From Mimachlamys varia (Eukaryota; Mollusca; Bivalvia; Pectinida; Pectinidae), in contig OX392545.1 in the NCBI GenBank assembly GCA_947623455.1, forward strand, positions 26,735,001 through 26,799,000: a DNA stretch of 64,000 bases, in the 5' to 3' direction. Made by a program: the position numbers and the translations under genes. Positions 36,363 to 47,062 of the stretch are shown piece after piece (the stretch's first letter is position 1; the number at the start of each line of letters is the position of its first letter). The notes below the pieces were generated by a model, which searched no databases, was not told the DNA's origin, and saw only the letters and a list, made by a program, of their open reading frames with translations.

Positions 36363-39300
36363 GGTCACGTGGTACCAGATCCAACCATTGCAGCCAAATT
36401 AGGATTCCTTTCCGCCTGGATGACTAATGCAAACAATGCGTCCAGCGAGATCGGTCCGGTGACAACACAACTGGAAATAGAAGTCGGGAGACAACTATGT
36501 GACGTCATCGGTTTTAAGTCAACACACGGTCCACGTGGATACATCACAAATGGAGGGACCTCTGCTAATATCGAGGCTTTATGGTCATCTAGAAATATCA
36601 AGTTCTTCCCATTGGCGGTCCAAAAAGCCCTCCGAGAGGATGCGGTAATGGCCGGAGCGAAGGATCTTGGCGTTTATATTACAAGACTTGGAAGAAAGCA
36701 GAAGTTGATATCCATGTCTACATGGGATTTACTGAATCATGATCTAGACAGTGTTGTAGCATTACCTCAGGAAATTCAACGACTAACAGGAAAGAATTAC
36801 ACTGATTTCAAAGATGCCATTAATAGGTAAGAACTTTCAGTATATTTTGATACTTGACTTTTCAATATCATGACATGGTACAGCTGTACAGAACAGTACC
36901 CAATAAAAATCATTCGCACCAAAATGTTAACAAAAACAAAATCGTAGAATATGGAAATTCAAAATCGATTAAAAAGGGGGCAAAAGAGACCAGGTGTTTC
37001 GGAAGAGTAAACGTCTTCTGCTGCAACAACGACAACCGCCATAATTATGTAAATCATGGTAACATCTAAGTAAACGTTAGGTCCTCAAAGTGAGAACCGA
37101 GTCATTCTTCTCAATCACAACAAGCAAGCACACAAATGAATATGCTCAAAATCGTTCATCTTCATATTATACATGGATACAAAATATTTATCAACGAAGC
37201 AAAGACAATAAAATGATGGTCTGAATTTAAAATCGATAAAACCTCGTGAAATATAAGCATAAGAATGATTATCATAAAGATAAGTGACAAAGTTTTTTCA
37301 CAATACTGTAAAGTTTAAAGGTTGTTGAAGAATAATTCTAAATCCAGATTGTTGTGTAGATGTTTTATTTGTGGAAATGGTAGTAGTGTATCTACCAAGT
37401 CCGGGATCCGGCTGATGAACATTATTTCTCTACCGGTATTTATATATAGACCTAACCCGGTAGTCTAGGCAGATTACATGTTTAAGGTGATCTATTGACA
37501 GACATGAATGACAGTATTACATGTTGATGACTTATATTTCATGTTTGACTTGACAGATGACTGGTCATCCAATGTCTATGGTATGCATTTTCTTTAGGCC
37601 ATACATAAGATTTTCAACTCTCCACATACTCTTACATTATAAAAATGAAAAAAAAATGTATCTCTTTACGGTTGTCCCCTCCTTCTGGTGTCTCGTGCAA
37701 AAGATTCACTTTCAGAATACTTACATACTTATATTTCTACGAATCCATTTTTCCAACGCAGATGCTTCCTACGCGTACAATTTATATTTTACAGACAGTA
37801 ATGTTGACGCTGTTCTATGACCATATTTGTCTTATTAAGGAATGGTCTTGGAGAAAAAGGATTTGTCGAGTTTTACCGGTTACACTGCTTGAAGGCTGCA
37901 CCTGTGATTATTGCATCTGGAGCCAACCACTTTTCTTGGGCTAAGGCTGCCAAACTGTTGGGCATCGGCGAACGCCATCTTGTCTGCGTTCCAGCAGGTC
38001 ATAATGCCAGAATGGATATTACTGGTGAGTCATGTTTATCATTTTACATTATTAAATGAGTATCAATAGCAAAGTGTTGCACATATTTATAAAACATTAC
38101 TCATGTGTTCATATTCAAAAATTCTGATTGTATATGTAGTAACAGTACATAAAGCATTTTATCACATAACTGACCCGTTCAGTCATGTCCTACCGCCATG
38201 TCATAAATATGGTATTACACACGTGTAATAACACTATTGTGACGTCATAAGCAAATGACGTTTTATAACGTCATATGATTGTCATGGTAGTGAAAATCGT
38301 ACCGCCAAAGACGGAAATAACTACCTTCTTATAGAGAATGGATTTGAAAGTTTGGTTGTATTTTCTCATAAATATAAGTTATGTGATAAATAGAATCTTA
38401 CACTTGTGTCAATGTAATATGGAATCGATTAAACTCGTTAAATAATTTAATTACTGAACACGTTTAATAAATTTCATATTAAATCGACACTCGTGTAAGA
38501 TCTTCTATATACTGCCTCTATATACACTAAACGATATCATCAAAGTTCTTCATTTCGTATGTTGTATTTTGGATAGCTCTTAGGAAAATCCTCGACGATT
38601 GCACGGAAAAGAGGGTACCAGTTATTGCAGTGGTGTGTGTTATTGGAACGACAGAACATGGAGCTGTTGATCCGGTCAGGGATATTCTGAACTTGAGATC
38701 AGGGTTACGAAACAAAGTAAGAATACTTTTCTCTCAAAATTACCACGAAGATTAAAACAAAATACATGATGAAGGCCTTAATTAAAAACATACATTTACG
38801 TACCTGAAATTATACCGTTTTTGGGACGTACAACGTTACAAGTTGTGTGGTGTGCGTTCGATGTGCGAGCGATGATATGTCTCGACAATTATTGCGTGAT
38901 TATTGAGTGCGGGCATCTGTGTAGGCTTTTTACAAACGCTGTGCGATCCCATTCTTGCTTGGTGTATTAAGTTTTGTGTTAAAAATAATGTTGACTTTTA
39001 ATGTATTTCAATGTTTTCACTACATATATGTTTATCTTTCTATATTTTAAATGATGCTATAAATGCATAGCTCATACGATTTTGTTTTCTTTTGATAGTA
39101 ACACTATATTCCTTTGAAATCATAAACAATAATAACGTTGTTTTGTTTTGTAAGATGCAATTTATTTTCTCATCCATAGAACGCTATTCCCCTTACTGCT
39201 TTTAAAAAATGATAATAGTCACATTTGAATGTGAAACATATGGTTCAGCCTTGTCTTCCTTGGTGTTTGCATGTTACTTACTATTCTGTTGGTTTGATTT

Positions 39301-42300
39301 CATTTCAATGTTTGCTCTTTGTGATGTTTTAGGGCCTTAATTTCTGCCTGTTGGCAGATGGTGCTTTGGGCGGATATTTTGCTACCATTTTTCGGAAATC
39401 AGATGGGGATGACCAGTCGCTACCACGTTTTCCCGTTAGTGAACACACACGTGAACAACTGGGTAACCTGAAGGAAGTTGACACTGTAACCATCGACCCT
39501 CACAAGTTTGGGTTTTGTCCGTTCCCGGCAGGTGGTCCCTGTTATAGGTAAGGGAATCAGATCATACCGACGCGTCAACAAAACAATAATCCGAACTCAA
39601 AATGGATAAAAGTGTGGGCAAATCATGATTCATAATAACTGATAATAATAATTCGAGGTTTTTATTTACCGCTTCATCGCTACCATTGAGAGCATTCAAC
39701 CGGCGCTGCCATTTCGGCGCTCACAGCTATTACTCTTCAATTTCTAGCACTGCCCAACGACGTACTAATTGACAGCTAAGTAGACTGAAACAAGCGGAGT
39801 AAAGTACATTACCAAGGCCGGGATTCGAACTCGCAACCCTTTGATCACGAGCCCGTCGTCCTACCACTAAACCATCGGGCGTCCTATTATAATTATAAAC
39901 AAAGGAAATATTTACACGAAGGAGATCATTGTTAAAGTGTAACAAAACAAGACAAGGTGTTCCGGAAGGGTAAGCGTCTTCTGCTTCATCGACGATATCG
40001 AAACAATGAACTCTTGATAACATCCATGACAAGTCCGCAATGTGAGAACTTATCCATCATTCTCAAGCACTAGTAGACCAAATAATGTTCATTGGACATA
40101 TTCAAAATTGTCATTCGTTAGAAAATGGCAGAATAATACGCGGTAAGAGCAACAACCTAGGTATTGTAAGTTCAAAGATGTAACAAAAGTTGACGTTGTA
40201 ATTGTAACATGGACCGTTACGCAAGTCTCTGACACTGACACAAAGTTGGAATAACCCATAAAGAAACACTTTTCAATGTGCTAGTAGCGCGAGATGTTTG
40301 AAATCCCCTTAGCCGTTACGTTACCATACATATATATTTACATTTGCGCTGCAACCCACTATATGAAGATTACCAGCAAAAATGTCTTTCATAGAAGTAT
40401 GAAAGCAATGGTTCTCGAGACGTAGCACGTGGTTTAATTATGACGTCATAAATCAAGCTTGTTCAATGAGAGTCTTGTCGCGCCGCTTCGAATAACATGG
40501 AGAATGGCCCTGCGTCAAACGCTCAAATGACTAATAATTATCATTGGTGCCAATTTTTTCCAAGCTGGGCTGTTCCGCCAATGTCGTTAAAATGACGACA
40601 CATATACAAACGCAGGTAATAAACTATTAATTGGAAAAAATATAAATGAAGTTTAGCAATTGTTCTATAGTAAAAATGTAAATATATGGATTGAAAGTCA
40701 TGTTTTTAACTTTCATAATGCTATGAAAGGTCAGCTGTTACATCCTTATTTAACATGAAGCCCTAGCGGGCTTCATTCAATATGGATGTAACGGCTGACG
40801 TTTCATAGCACTATGAAAGTTAAAAAAAATGACTTTCAATCCCTATTTGTATTAACTAGAATTCACAGAAGATAGGCTTAAGTCATGTCAATCAGCGGTA
40901 TATTTGTTTTCCCTTTCTACAACACTCAGTTTAAAAAACTGCTGGAGTTTACCTCTCTCACAGGGTAACACTTTTTTCTAATAATGCTTTCCATATTGCT
41001 AAACCAGAATCCTTCAGTTATATTAGTTGTTGACATGTTAAAGAGTATACGTATAATCAATAAATTAATAAATCTCAACTGAAAGCTCATAATATTAAAC
41101 TTAGCGAGCAAAAATACTCATGTACTTATATTTACATATGTACTGCAACCCACTATATGCATTACGCATTACCACAAAACGTTTTTCATATAAGGATTGA
41201 AAGTCATTTTTTCAACTTTCATAGTGCTATGAAAGGTCAGCTGTTACATCCATAATGAATGAAGCCCATGCTGAATATGGATATAACGGTTGACCTTTCA
41301 TAGCACTATGAAAGTTAAAAAAATGACTTTCAATCCATATATTTACATTTATACTATAGAACAATGGCTTAACTTTATTGATATTTTTTTCCAATTAATA
41401 GTTTATTACCTGAGTTTGTATATGTGTCGTCATTTAAACGACATGGGCGGAACAGCCCAGCTTGAATAAAATAGGCGCCAATGATAATAATTAGTCATTT
41501 GAGCGTTTGACGCAAGGGCATTCTCCATGTTATTCGAAACGGCGCGACAAGACTCTCGTTGAACAATCTTGATATATGACGTCATAATTAAATCACGCGC
41601 TACGTCTCGAGAACCATTGCTTTCATACTTTTATAAAAAGCATTTTTTCTGGTAATGTTCATATAGTGGGTTGCAGCGCAAATGTAAATATAAAAGTATG
41701 AAAGCAATGGTTCTCAATACGATCACGTGATTTACTTATGACTTCAAAGATCACGATTGTTCAATGATAGTCTTGTCGCGTCGCTTCGAATAACATGGAG
41801 AACGCCCTTGCGTCAAGCGGCGCTAAAATGACTATCAGTTATCATTGGCGCGATTTTATTCAAACTGGGCTTTTCCGCCAATGTCGTTTAAATGACGATG
41901 CATATGCAAACGCAGGTTATAAACTAAGTATTGGAAAAAATTTAAATAAAATTAAGCAATTATAAGTGGATTAAAATGTAAAATATTTGGATTTGCAATG
42001 CTATAAAAGTTAAAAAAATGAATTTCAATCCCTGTATAAGCACATTCTGTACGTATTACTATTAAATATTTGACGATTAATCTTATATATCTTTGCTTAA
42101 GCTAGCCTGCATGCTCATTACGTTACACAAAGATTTGTGTTCATATACACAGTACTTGCAATTTTACATGATTTATTATTATTTACATATAGGTGCTTAG
42201 ATTACACCGTTCGGGTTATGGAAGAATCCTTGGGCAGTTAATTCTTGCAGGAAAACTGTTTTACTGTGCCTGGCTGACAGCTGCAGATCCGGATGACACA

Positions 42301-45300
42301 TTTGTATGTGTTCCTTTGATCCCGATTCCTGAACAATTGTACAAGGACTCAGAGGAAGGAAAGCAGTTCGTCCGAGACAGAATCATTAGCAAATCATATG
42401 TGGATCTAATGGCGGTAGGTTCTTTCTAGTTTATTTTGCTGGATTTCGAGATCAGAAAAAAATGTAATTATACGCTCCTTCCATGATAACAACAAGTAAC
42501 AACATGTATATGTTTAGTTAGGTTTTTATTTTTGACGTTCTTTTGCGGGTATGTTCGTGTACGTCTCTTTTCAATAGTCCGGATTTTTTTTACTATTTAT
42601 AGTGCTAACACACTGACGTTTACTGCCCAATGACCTCATAGAACATCCTACCCAGTCGAATTATACTACCAACAGGTGAACCAGTCGCCCCTTTCCCATA
42701 ATGCTGGACGTCAAGCAGGAATTAGGAATTAACACGTTTGAAAAATATATAAAAGAAACAAAGTAAACAACATTTTAAATTGGAATAGCCACAAATATTT
42801 ATTACGTTTCAACAATTCATACACTGTGTTTTTTCAATTATATTTTGTCTATATAATTATGTAATAAGTCTTTGTTCCTAACTATTCATCTCTCTTGTTT
42901 CTGTGGTATTCCGTTGTCAAGTACGCTTCGGGTTTCTGGTTTGCCTTGTTACTATTGATTAAGATGACATTCAAAACGACTTGGAAGGAGTATGCGCTGC
43001 CGTGAGCCTTGGCGATAACCAAATCCTCGTCTGTAACAATCCTTTATATTTTGCTATCCTCGTTACAACGCGTTCGCAATATAAAAGTTATTGTATGATG
43101 GTATGGTTCACTTTAGCAATGATAAATTCTTGCATCTTGTTAGACAACTTCGCAAGCCAAGGGTGTACAATACGCTACTCTACTTTTCACCCTTGGCGGA
43201 TCTCACGGCAAATTCGAAGTTCCCGCACTGCGCCATCTATTGGACTATTGCAGTTGTGTCCCTTGTTTCACGTAATTCCTGACCAATCAAATAGCTCGTA
43301 CTATTTGTGTAAGATTCAACAAATAAACAGAAATGGCAGCGCCCTTTGATGAACATGCTATATATGCGATAAATTCAAAATTAAAGAACTTCGCGAGACA
43401 CAGAGACGATCAATCAGCTCAATCAACAATGGAAATTATGTTTTTGTTGGAACAAGAACATGGAAATAAGCTTGTGTTTTCTTTTTGTAACATTTCCATT
43501 TTATGAATGAGATCATAGTCGATAGTTTGTTCAACTTCGTAAAACAAAATCCACACACGTTTCTGCATTTTTTATCTGCCTGATCGGCGACATATCCCAA
43601 AATCTGACTCAATTGGTCGAAAACGGTGAATGTCGGGCCAAAAATCACACGTCTAGACTTCGGTGGCAACATGTTGTTACAGACAAGACACATGTTTCCG
43701 TGGGCGCTGCCATCTTTGTTATTTACAAATGCAGCGCGCGTTTTGATTGGTCGGCTAAACCTAGCCGCATCCAATCAAAATGCAGGAGCGGGAACTTCAA
43801 ATTTGCCGTGAGATCCGCCAAGGGTGAACAGGAGAGTAGCGTATGGTACACCCTTGGCTTGCGAAGTTGCTTGTTAGATATCTAGCAGACGATTAATCCG
43901 GCTTCCGGTCAGTGGTACACGTGACCTTGGACCACTAATACTTCTCCGACATGTTACTATCAAAGGGAATAAAATATTTCATTTGTTCATAATTTGCCCC
44001 TGGTTTAATCGATTTTGAGTTCGGATTATGATTTTATTAACGCTTCGTTATTCTCTAATTTATTTATATCATGCTTTTTTCAAGACGTTGCACTAAGCCT
44101 GGTGAATGTTTCCTTTTGTATATGTAGATCTATTCAAAATGAACCTGCAGTGAGCTGGAATGTAAAACTCATGGCGATAATTTTAAGAAATATTATATTT
44201 CCTGTGAATATCACTTCAATTCATTTATAGGGGGTAATATCAAAAATCATAAAATCCCAATACGCAAACCACTTCGCTGACTGTGTCCTGCTGCAAAAAC
44301 AAATTTTAAGCCATATAGCCTCATAATATTTTCTTTAATAAACCAGGATGCTGAGGTGGTACGTTTTCTCTCGGAGATCGGTCCAGATGTACCCGTCAAC
44401 GCATTTGCTGTCAACATTAAAGGTAACCGATGTACAGATGTATGCAATCGCCTCAATGTAGCCGTCTTTCATAGACTGTCTTATACAAACCCCGAACGTA
44501 AAAGCGTCTGTGATGTGCCATTGTTCAAAACAAAGTCAAGTCTCTCCCAAAAGGAATGCGCCAAGGTATCGGACATACTCAAAGAACGACTTGGGGTAAG
44601 TATTTTTATACTGTTAGCCCGTCCTTTTGTTACACATTAGTACCTACCATTTTGAAAACTTTTCACACAATGATCTAGGGATCTTAACAAAGAGAAATAA
44701 GATACAACCATAGATTGTGAACCCTTCCAAAAATAACTGATTAGCAAATTAGAAAGTATTTGCTTTGTGAGTGATAGCTGTCAACAGAATATTAAACGAT
44801 TGTTTGTCGCAGTGGCCGAGTGGTTAAGGCGTCCCGAAAAATATGGAATTTATTTCACTCTCGTTAATTATTTTTCAATAGTTACACAAGTTACTCACTA
44901 AATAAAACTCGTGTATTTTGTAACTTTTAGAAAATGATTAATTAATTGGTGAAATAGATTCCATATCCAGCAGCCACCCTTTGTGTAACCTCTATATATC
45001 CACTAAAAATGAATATGTGTAAAGGAACTTTTCTAAACGTAACCTGACTGTAAGTGTCGTTGTCCAGGGCAAGAATGACCCTATAGCTACCAGTACTACA
45101 TCTATACACCCTGTGACCTCTACTACACGTGGCACGGTAATATGCACATTCCATACTACCTAACTTGCCCAATATGATCTTATGAATATTCATTACACAA
45201 AATGTACATAACACCCTACAATATCTTCAATGGAAACTTCCAAACAATAGTTTACTGCTATACTACGAAACACAGAAAAATTCATGGATGTTTAGATGAG

Positions 45301-47062
45301 TTGTATCCCTTTGACTACTTGACAGAAAAACGTATGAATAATTTTTGTAGTATCTCTTTAATAAACATTTGATGTAGAAGCTACCTCATTGTTTTCGTTG
45401 GGTTGCATACGTTTATACTACCAAAGTATTTAGTTGCCTATAGTACATGCTTTGTAATTCACTACCCCTATTTACTCATAGTCCAGCTGCTCATAGTGAA
45501 CCAATATGTCATTTCAGTATATTTCTTCTTATTCGTCTCAGAACATTTGCTCCGAATAAACTCCTATCTTCCTCCATTACAATGATCCTAGTTACTTATG
45601 GTAATAGATTTCTGCTTATAACTTTTAGTCATAACTTTTGGATGCCCACCTTTTGGCTTCTAGCATCACCAAAGAGTCCTAGAAGGACGAAACAGCTATA
45701 TGATGCAGTTTAATTCATTTTTTTCGGCATACTGTACCTATTGCTAAATTTAAAAGGTGCAGCATATGTATGTGTAACTTTGTAATTATATGCTCCTACC
45801 GCGTATGAACTACTGATACAAAATAACTATACAATATTACGTTCTGATAATGAATAACAAAATTATTGTTTTCAAGAAAAAGTTTTATGAACTACTACAA
45901 CATTGTGATTTCAATTTTATATCTGTATTTACCATTGCATTGCATTATTTCTATATAACACTTCCGACATCAGTTTGCATTTATTAGGCTTTAAATGCTG
46001 TTAACCGATTGTTGACTTCATTTTTATTACAACGTCAAAATTGTTACGTTGGATACCACTGACCGTCCCCGGGATATGGCTGTTCTAATAATTGAACAGG
46101 CATACTAGATACGTACATTATTTGAGAGAAATAAAAAGGGTAACCTATTCGTGTTGGATTTGCCTTTGTCCAGTTTGAATTCATATCGCCTACGAACGCC
46201 AACTGAAAGCAGTTCAATGCTTGATTATCTTCTGGGCTGACTGTCAAAGATTGTAAAAAAAACTGTACATATTTGTTTTGTATGATTTTTTAAAATTATT
46301 CTCAAATAATTGTGAATATGTGATACTCACAATATATGAACACCAAATTCTGCTACTTCTCTATCCCCTCAATTGCGTTTGATTGGTCGAAATGAACTGG
46401 CGATCAACCAAAATATAATTTAGCGCTTTATGAATTCATAGCAATTGGTGTATTAAAAAAAGACAAATACGGAATCGGCAACGAAACCATAATCCAAACT
46501 CAAAATCTATGCAACTAGAGTTGGGCACAGTTTGTTCCCATAGGAATGCCACTGTATCTTAAACTTACGTTGTAGATTATGTGAATGTTGATTATAAATA
46601 TAAAAGTTCTATGTTTAGATATCGGCTGACTGTGACGGTGTATTCACCATCCTGAGAAACACTGTAACTAACCCTTGGACTGCGGCTGACAACACGATAC
46701 AGAACCTTGTCAAGCAATTCCGGAAAGTGGTATTGCAGTGCATTGCAGAGGTAATATCAAGTTTAGATATATATCTTCATCTCCGCGGTGACCGAGTGGT
46801 ACAGGTGTCCCGACATTCTACCACTAGCCCTCCACCTCTGGATAGCGAGTTCAACAAAATTATACAACAATATTTCTTTATGTAAAATGTCTTGACGTAT
46901 GTATTTTGTGTAAAATGTCTTGTTATTGTCTTGTGATTTGATGTGGAAGAAATGTGAATATAAAAAAAAATCACATTTCATTTGTATACTTAATTTCGCA
47001 GTTATATTAAAATATTAAGTATATTCTATGATGTTTTTCAGATGGATCATGACGGATCATGA
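36363..47062 (+). CDS. group II PLP-dependent decarboxylase, multi-exon, 5' part not found
   Basis: Exons read by splice signals and phase: 36363-36826, 37840-38024, 38577-38716, 39333-39547, 42193 (or 42201)-42414, 44347-44595, 46619-46750 and a last exon 47042-47062 ending MDHDGS-stop. Conserved blocks in order: GHVVPDPTIAAKLGFL, substrate-side IGPVTTQLE, GYITNGGTSANIEAL, ASGANHFSWAKAAKLLGIGE (cofactor-stacking His), VIGTTEHGAVDPVRDIL, ADGALGGYF, catalytic lysine in TIDPHKFGFCPFPAGG, SGYGRILGQ, and a C-terminal FTILRNTVTNPW. The HKxGxxPxxAGG form is like bacterial-type tyrosine decarboxylases (e.g. enterococcal), not animal AADC/GAD; the substrate is inferred only. About 100 N-terminal residues and the segment between PCYR and LHRSGYG (about 40 residues in relatives) are not seen. 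It may be a damaged gene or an unfound exon. Confidence 0.8.
36955..37215 (+). repeat. dispersed repeat family A, copy 5 (decarboxylase intron 1)
   Basis: aaaatcgattaaaaaggggg, agaccaggtgtttcgga, gtaaacgtcttctgc and tctcaatcacaacaagcaag in the family order. The 5' block is partly lost. Confidence 0.7.
38158..38510 (+). repeat. dispersed repeat family D, copy 3 (decarboxylase intron 2)
   Basis: Best preserved copy: ttcagtcatgtcctaccgcc, acacgtgtaataac, gtgacgtcataagcaaatga, aacgtcatatgattgtc, ttttctcataaatataagtt, then tggaat...atttcatatt. It ends about 65 bases before exon 38577-38716. Confidence 0.75.
39563..40080 (+). repeat. dispersed repeat family A, copy 6, split by a SINE
   Basis: gtcaacaaaacaataatccg start at about 39567; the family resumes at 39895 with aacaaaggaaatatttacac, ggtgttccggaagggtaagc and gtcttctgcttcatcgacg. 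The intervening tRNA-derived SINE accounts for the break. Confidence 0.75.
39650..39883 (-). mobile_element. tRNA-derived SINE
   Basis: On the minus strand the head starts gcccgatggtttagtggtag with A box tggtttagtgg and B box gttcgaatccc (39830-39820). An unrelated body (tttactccgcttgtttcagt) and an A-rich tail at about 39655 follow. The arms do not close as a functional tRNA. Inserted in repeat A, with an AT-rich target whose duplication I cannot fix. Confidence 0.7.
40325..40855 (+). mobile_element. fold-back element family F, copy 2
   Basis: Starts tttacatttgcgctgcaacc, carries tatgaaagcaatggttctcg and aatgtcgttaaaatgacgac, then a 160-bp inner hairpin (40698-40845) with arms ttgaaagtcat...actttcata...gctatgaaaggtcag and a small gccctagcgggc tip. 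Confidence 0.75.
41115..41690 (-). mobile_element. fold-back element family F, copy 3 (reverse)
   Basis: A short left arm (actgcaacccactatatgca), the inner hairpin at 41192-41338, and a long right arm that is the reverse complement of the copy at 40325, ending tgcagcgcaaatgtaaatat. The whole structure is one large inverted repeat with a truncated left arm. Confidence 0.75.
41691..42035 (+). mobile_element. fold-back element family F, copy 4
   Basis: Direct-orientation arm from tatgaaagcaatggttctca to tggaaaaaatttaaata, then a remnant of the hairpin ending tgaatttcaatccctgtata. Head-to-head with copy 3. Confidence 0.7.
42415..43130. other. intron sequence of the decarboxylase gene
   Basis: No further exon or clear element. 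Confidence 0.4.
43145..43869 (-). mobile_element. 725-bp Mutator-like element carrying a gene fragment (Pack-MULE-like)
   Basis: Terminal inverted repeats of about 80 bases with roughly five mismatches: left caacttcgcaagccaagggt, right end its reverse complement. The 9-mer cttgttaga lies at 43136-43144 and at 43870-43878. Long TIRs plus a 9-bp duplication indicate the Mutator superfamily. Inside is no transposase but a minus-strand cysteine-rich coding fragment (43436-43774), with its start near the right TIR. The element sits in an intron of the decarboxylase gene in antisense. Confidence 0.85.
43436..43774 (-). pseudogene. captured cysteine-rich (CxxC) zinc-finger-like gene fragment
   Basis: A 112-codon frame with MCLVCNNMLPPKSRRVIFGP, then QLSQILGYVADQADKKC and NVCGFCFTKLNKLSTM. 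Two CxxC pairs about 55 residues apart suggest a treble-clef or ZAD-like zinc-binding N-terminus. Past KLNKLST the reading is unnatural, while the neighbouring frame gives DYDLIHKMEMLQKENTSLF, a plausible coiled-coil continuation. A 1-nt indel near 43522 has therefore probably broken it. The true start is uncertain. It resembles N-terminal exons of uncharacterised bivalve proteins, an impression from memory, not a search. Confidence 0.6.
43975..44065 (-). repeat. dispersed repeat family A, copy 7 (truncated)
   Basis: atttgttcataatttgcccc, cgattttgagttcggattat and cgcttcgttattctctaatt: the 5' third of the family in reverse, within a decarboxylase intron. Confidence 0.75.
44806..44837 (+). repeat. 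SINE head fragment
   Basis: gtcgcagtggccgagtggtt aaggcgtcccga: an intact A box of a leucine/serine-type tRNA-like head, cut off by the MITE at 44841. Same head as 46782-46858 and 63684-63905. Confidence 0.6.
44841..44966. mobile_element. 126-bp MITE inserted in a SINE head
   Basis: Ends atatggaatttatttcac and its reverse complement gtgaaatagattccatat. AT-rich inside. The terminal atatggaat resembles the inner part of repeat family D. Confidence 0.6.
45000..45640. other. intron sequence without recognised elements
   Basis: Nothing supported. Confidence 0.35.
45645..45775 (+). repeat. dispersed repeat family B, copy 3 (decarboxylase intron)
   Basis: gagtcctagaaggacgaaa and tttcggcatactgtacct match 2035-2165 in reverse. 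Confidence 0.65.
45780..46470. other. intron sequence without recognised elements
   Basis: AT-rich; only short open frames. Nothing supported. Confidence 0.35.
46478..46515 (+). repeat. dispersed repeat family A, copy 8 (short fragment)
   Basis: aacgaaaccataatccaaac tcaaaatct: the 5' tip of the family only. Confidence 0.5.
46782..46858 (+). repeat. SINE head, truncated
   Basis: Starts ccgcggtgaccgagtggtac and runs through cgacattctaccactagccc to gcgagttcaa, i.e. the tRNA-like head up to the B box, 31 bases after an exon end. The body is missing. Confidence 0.7.

Noticed and set aside
39816..39883. Possible tRNA gene on the minus strand
   Set aside because: A and B boxes are good, but acceptor and T stems do not pair and a SINE body follows, so it is a SINE head.
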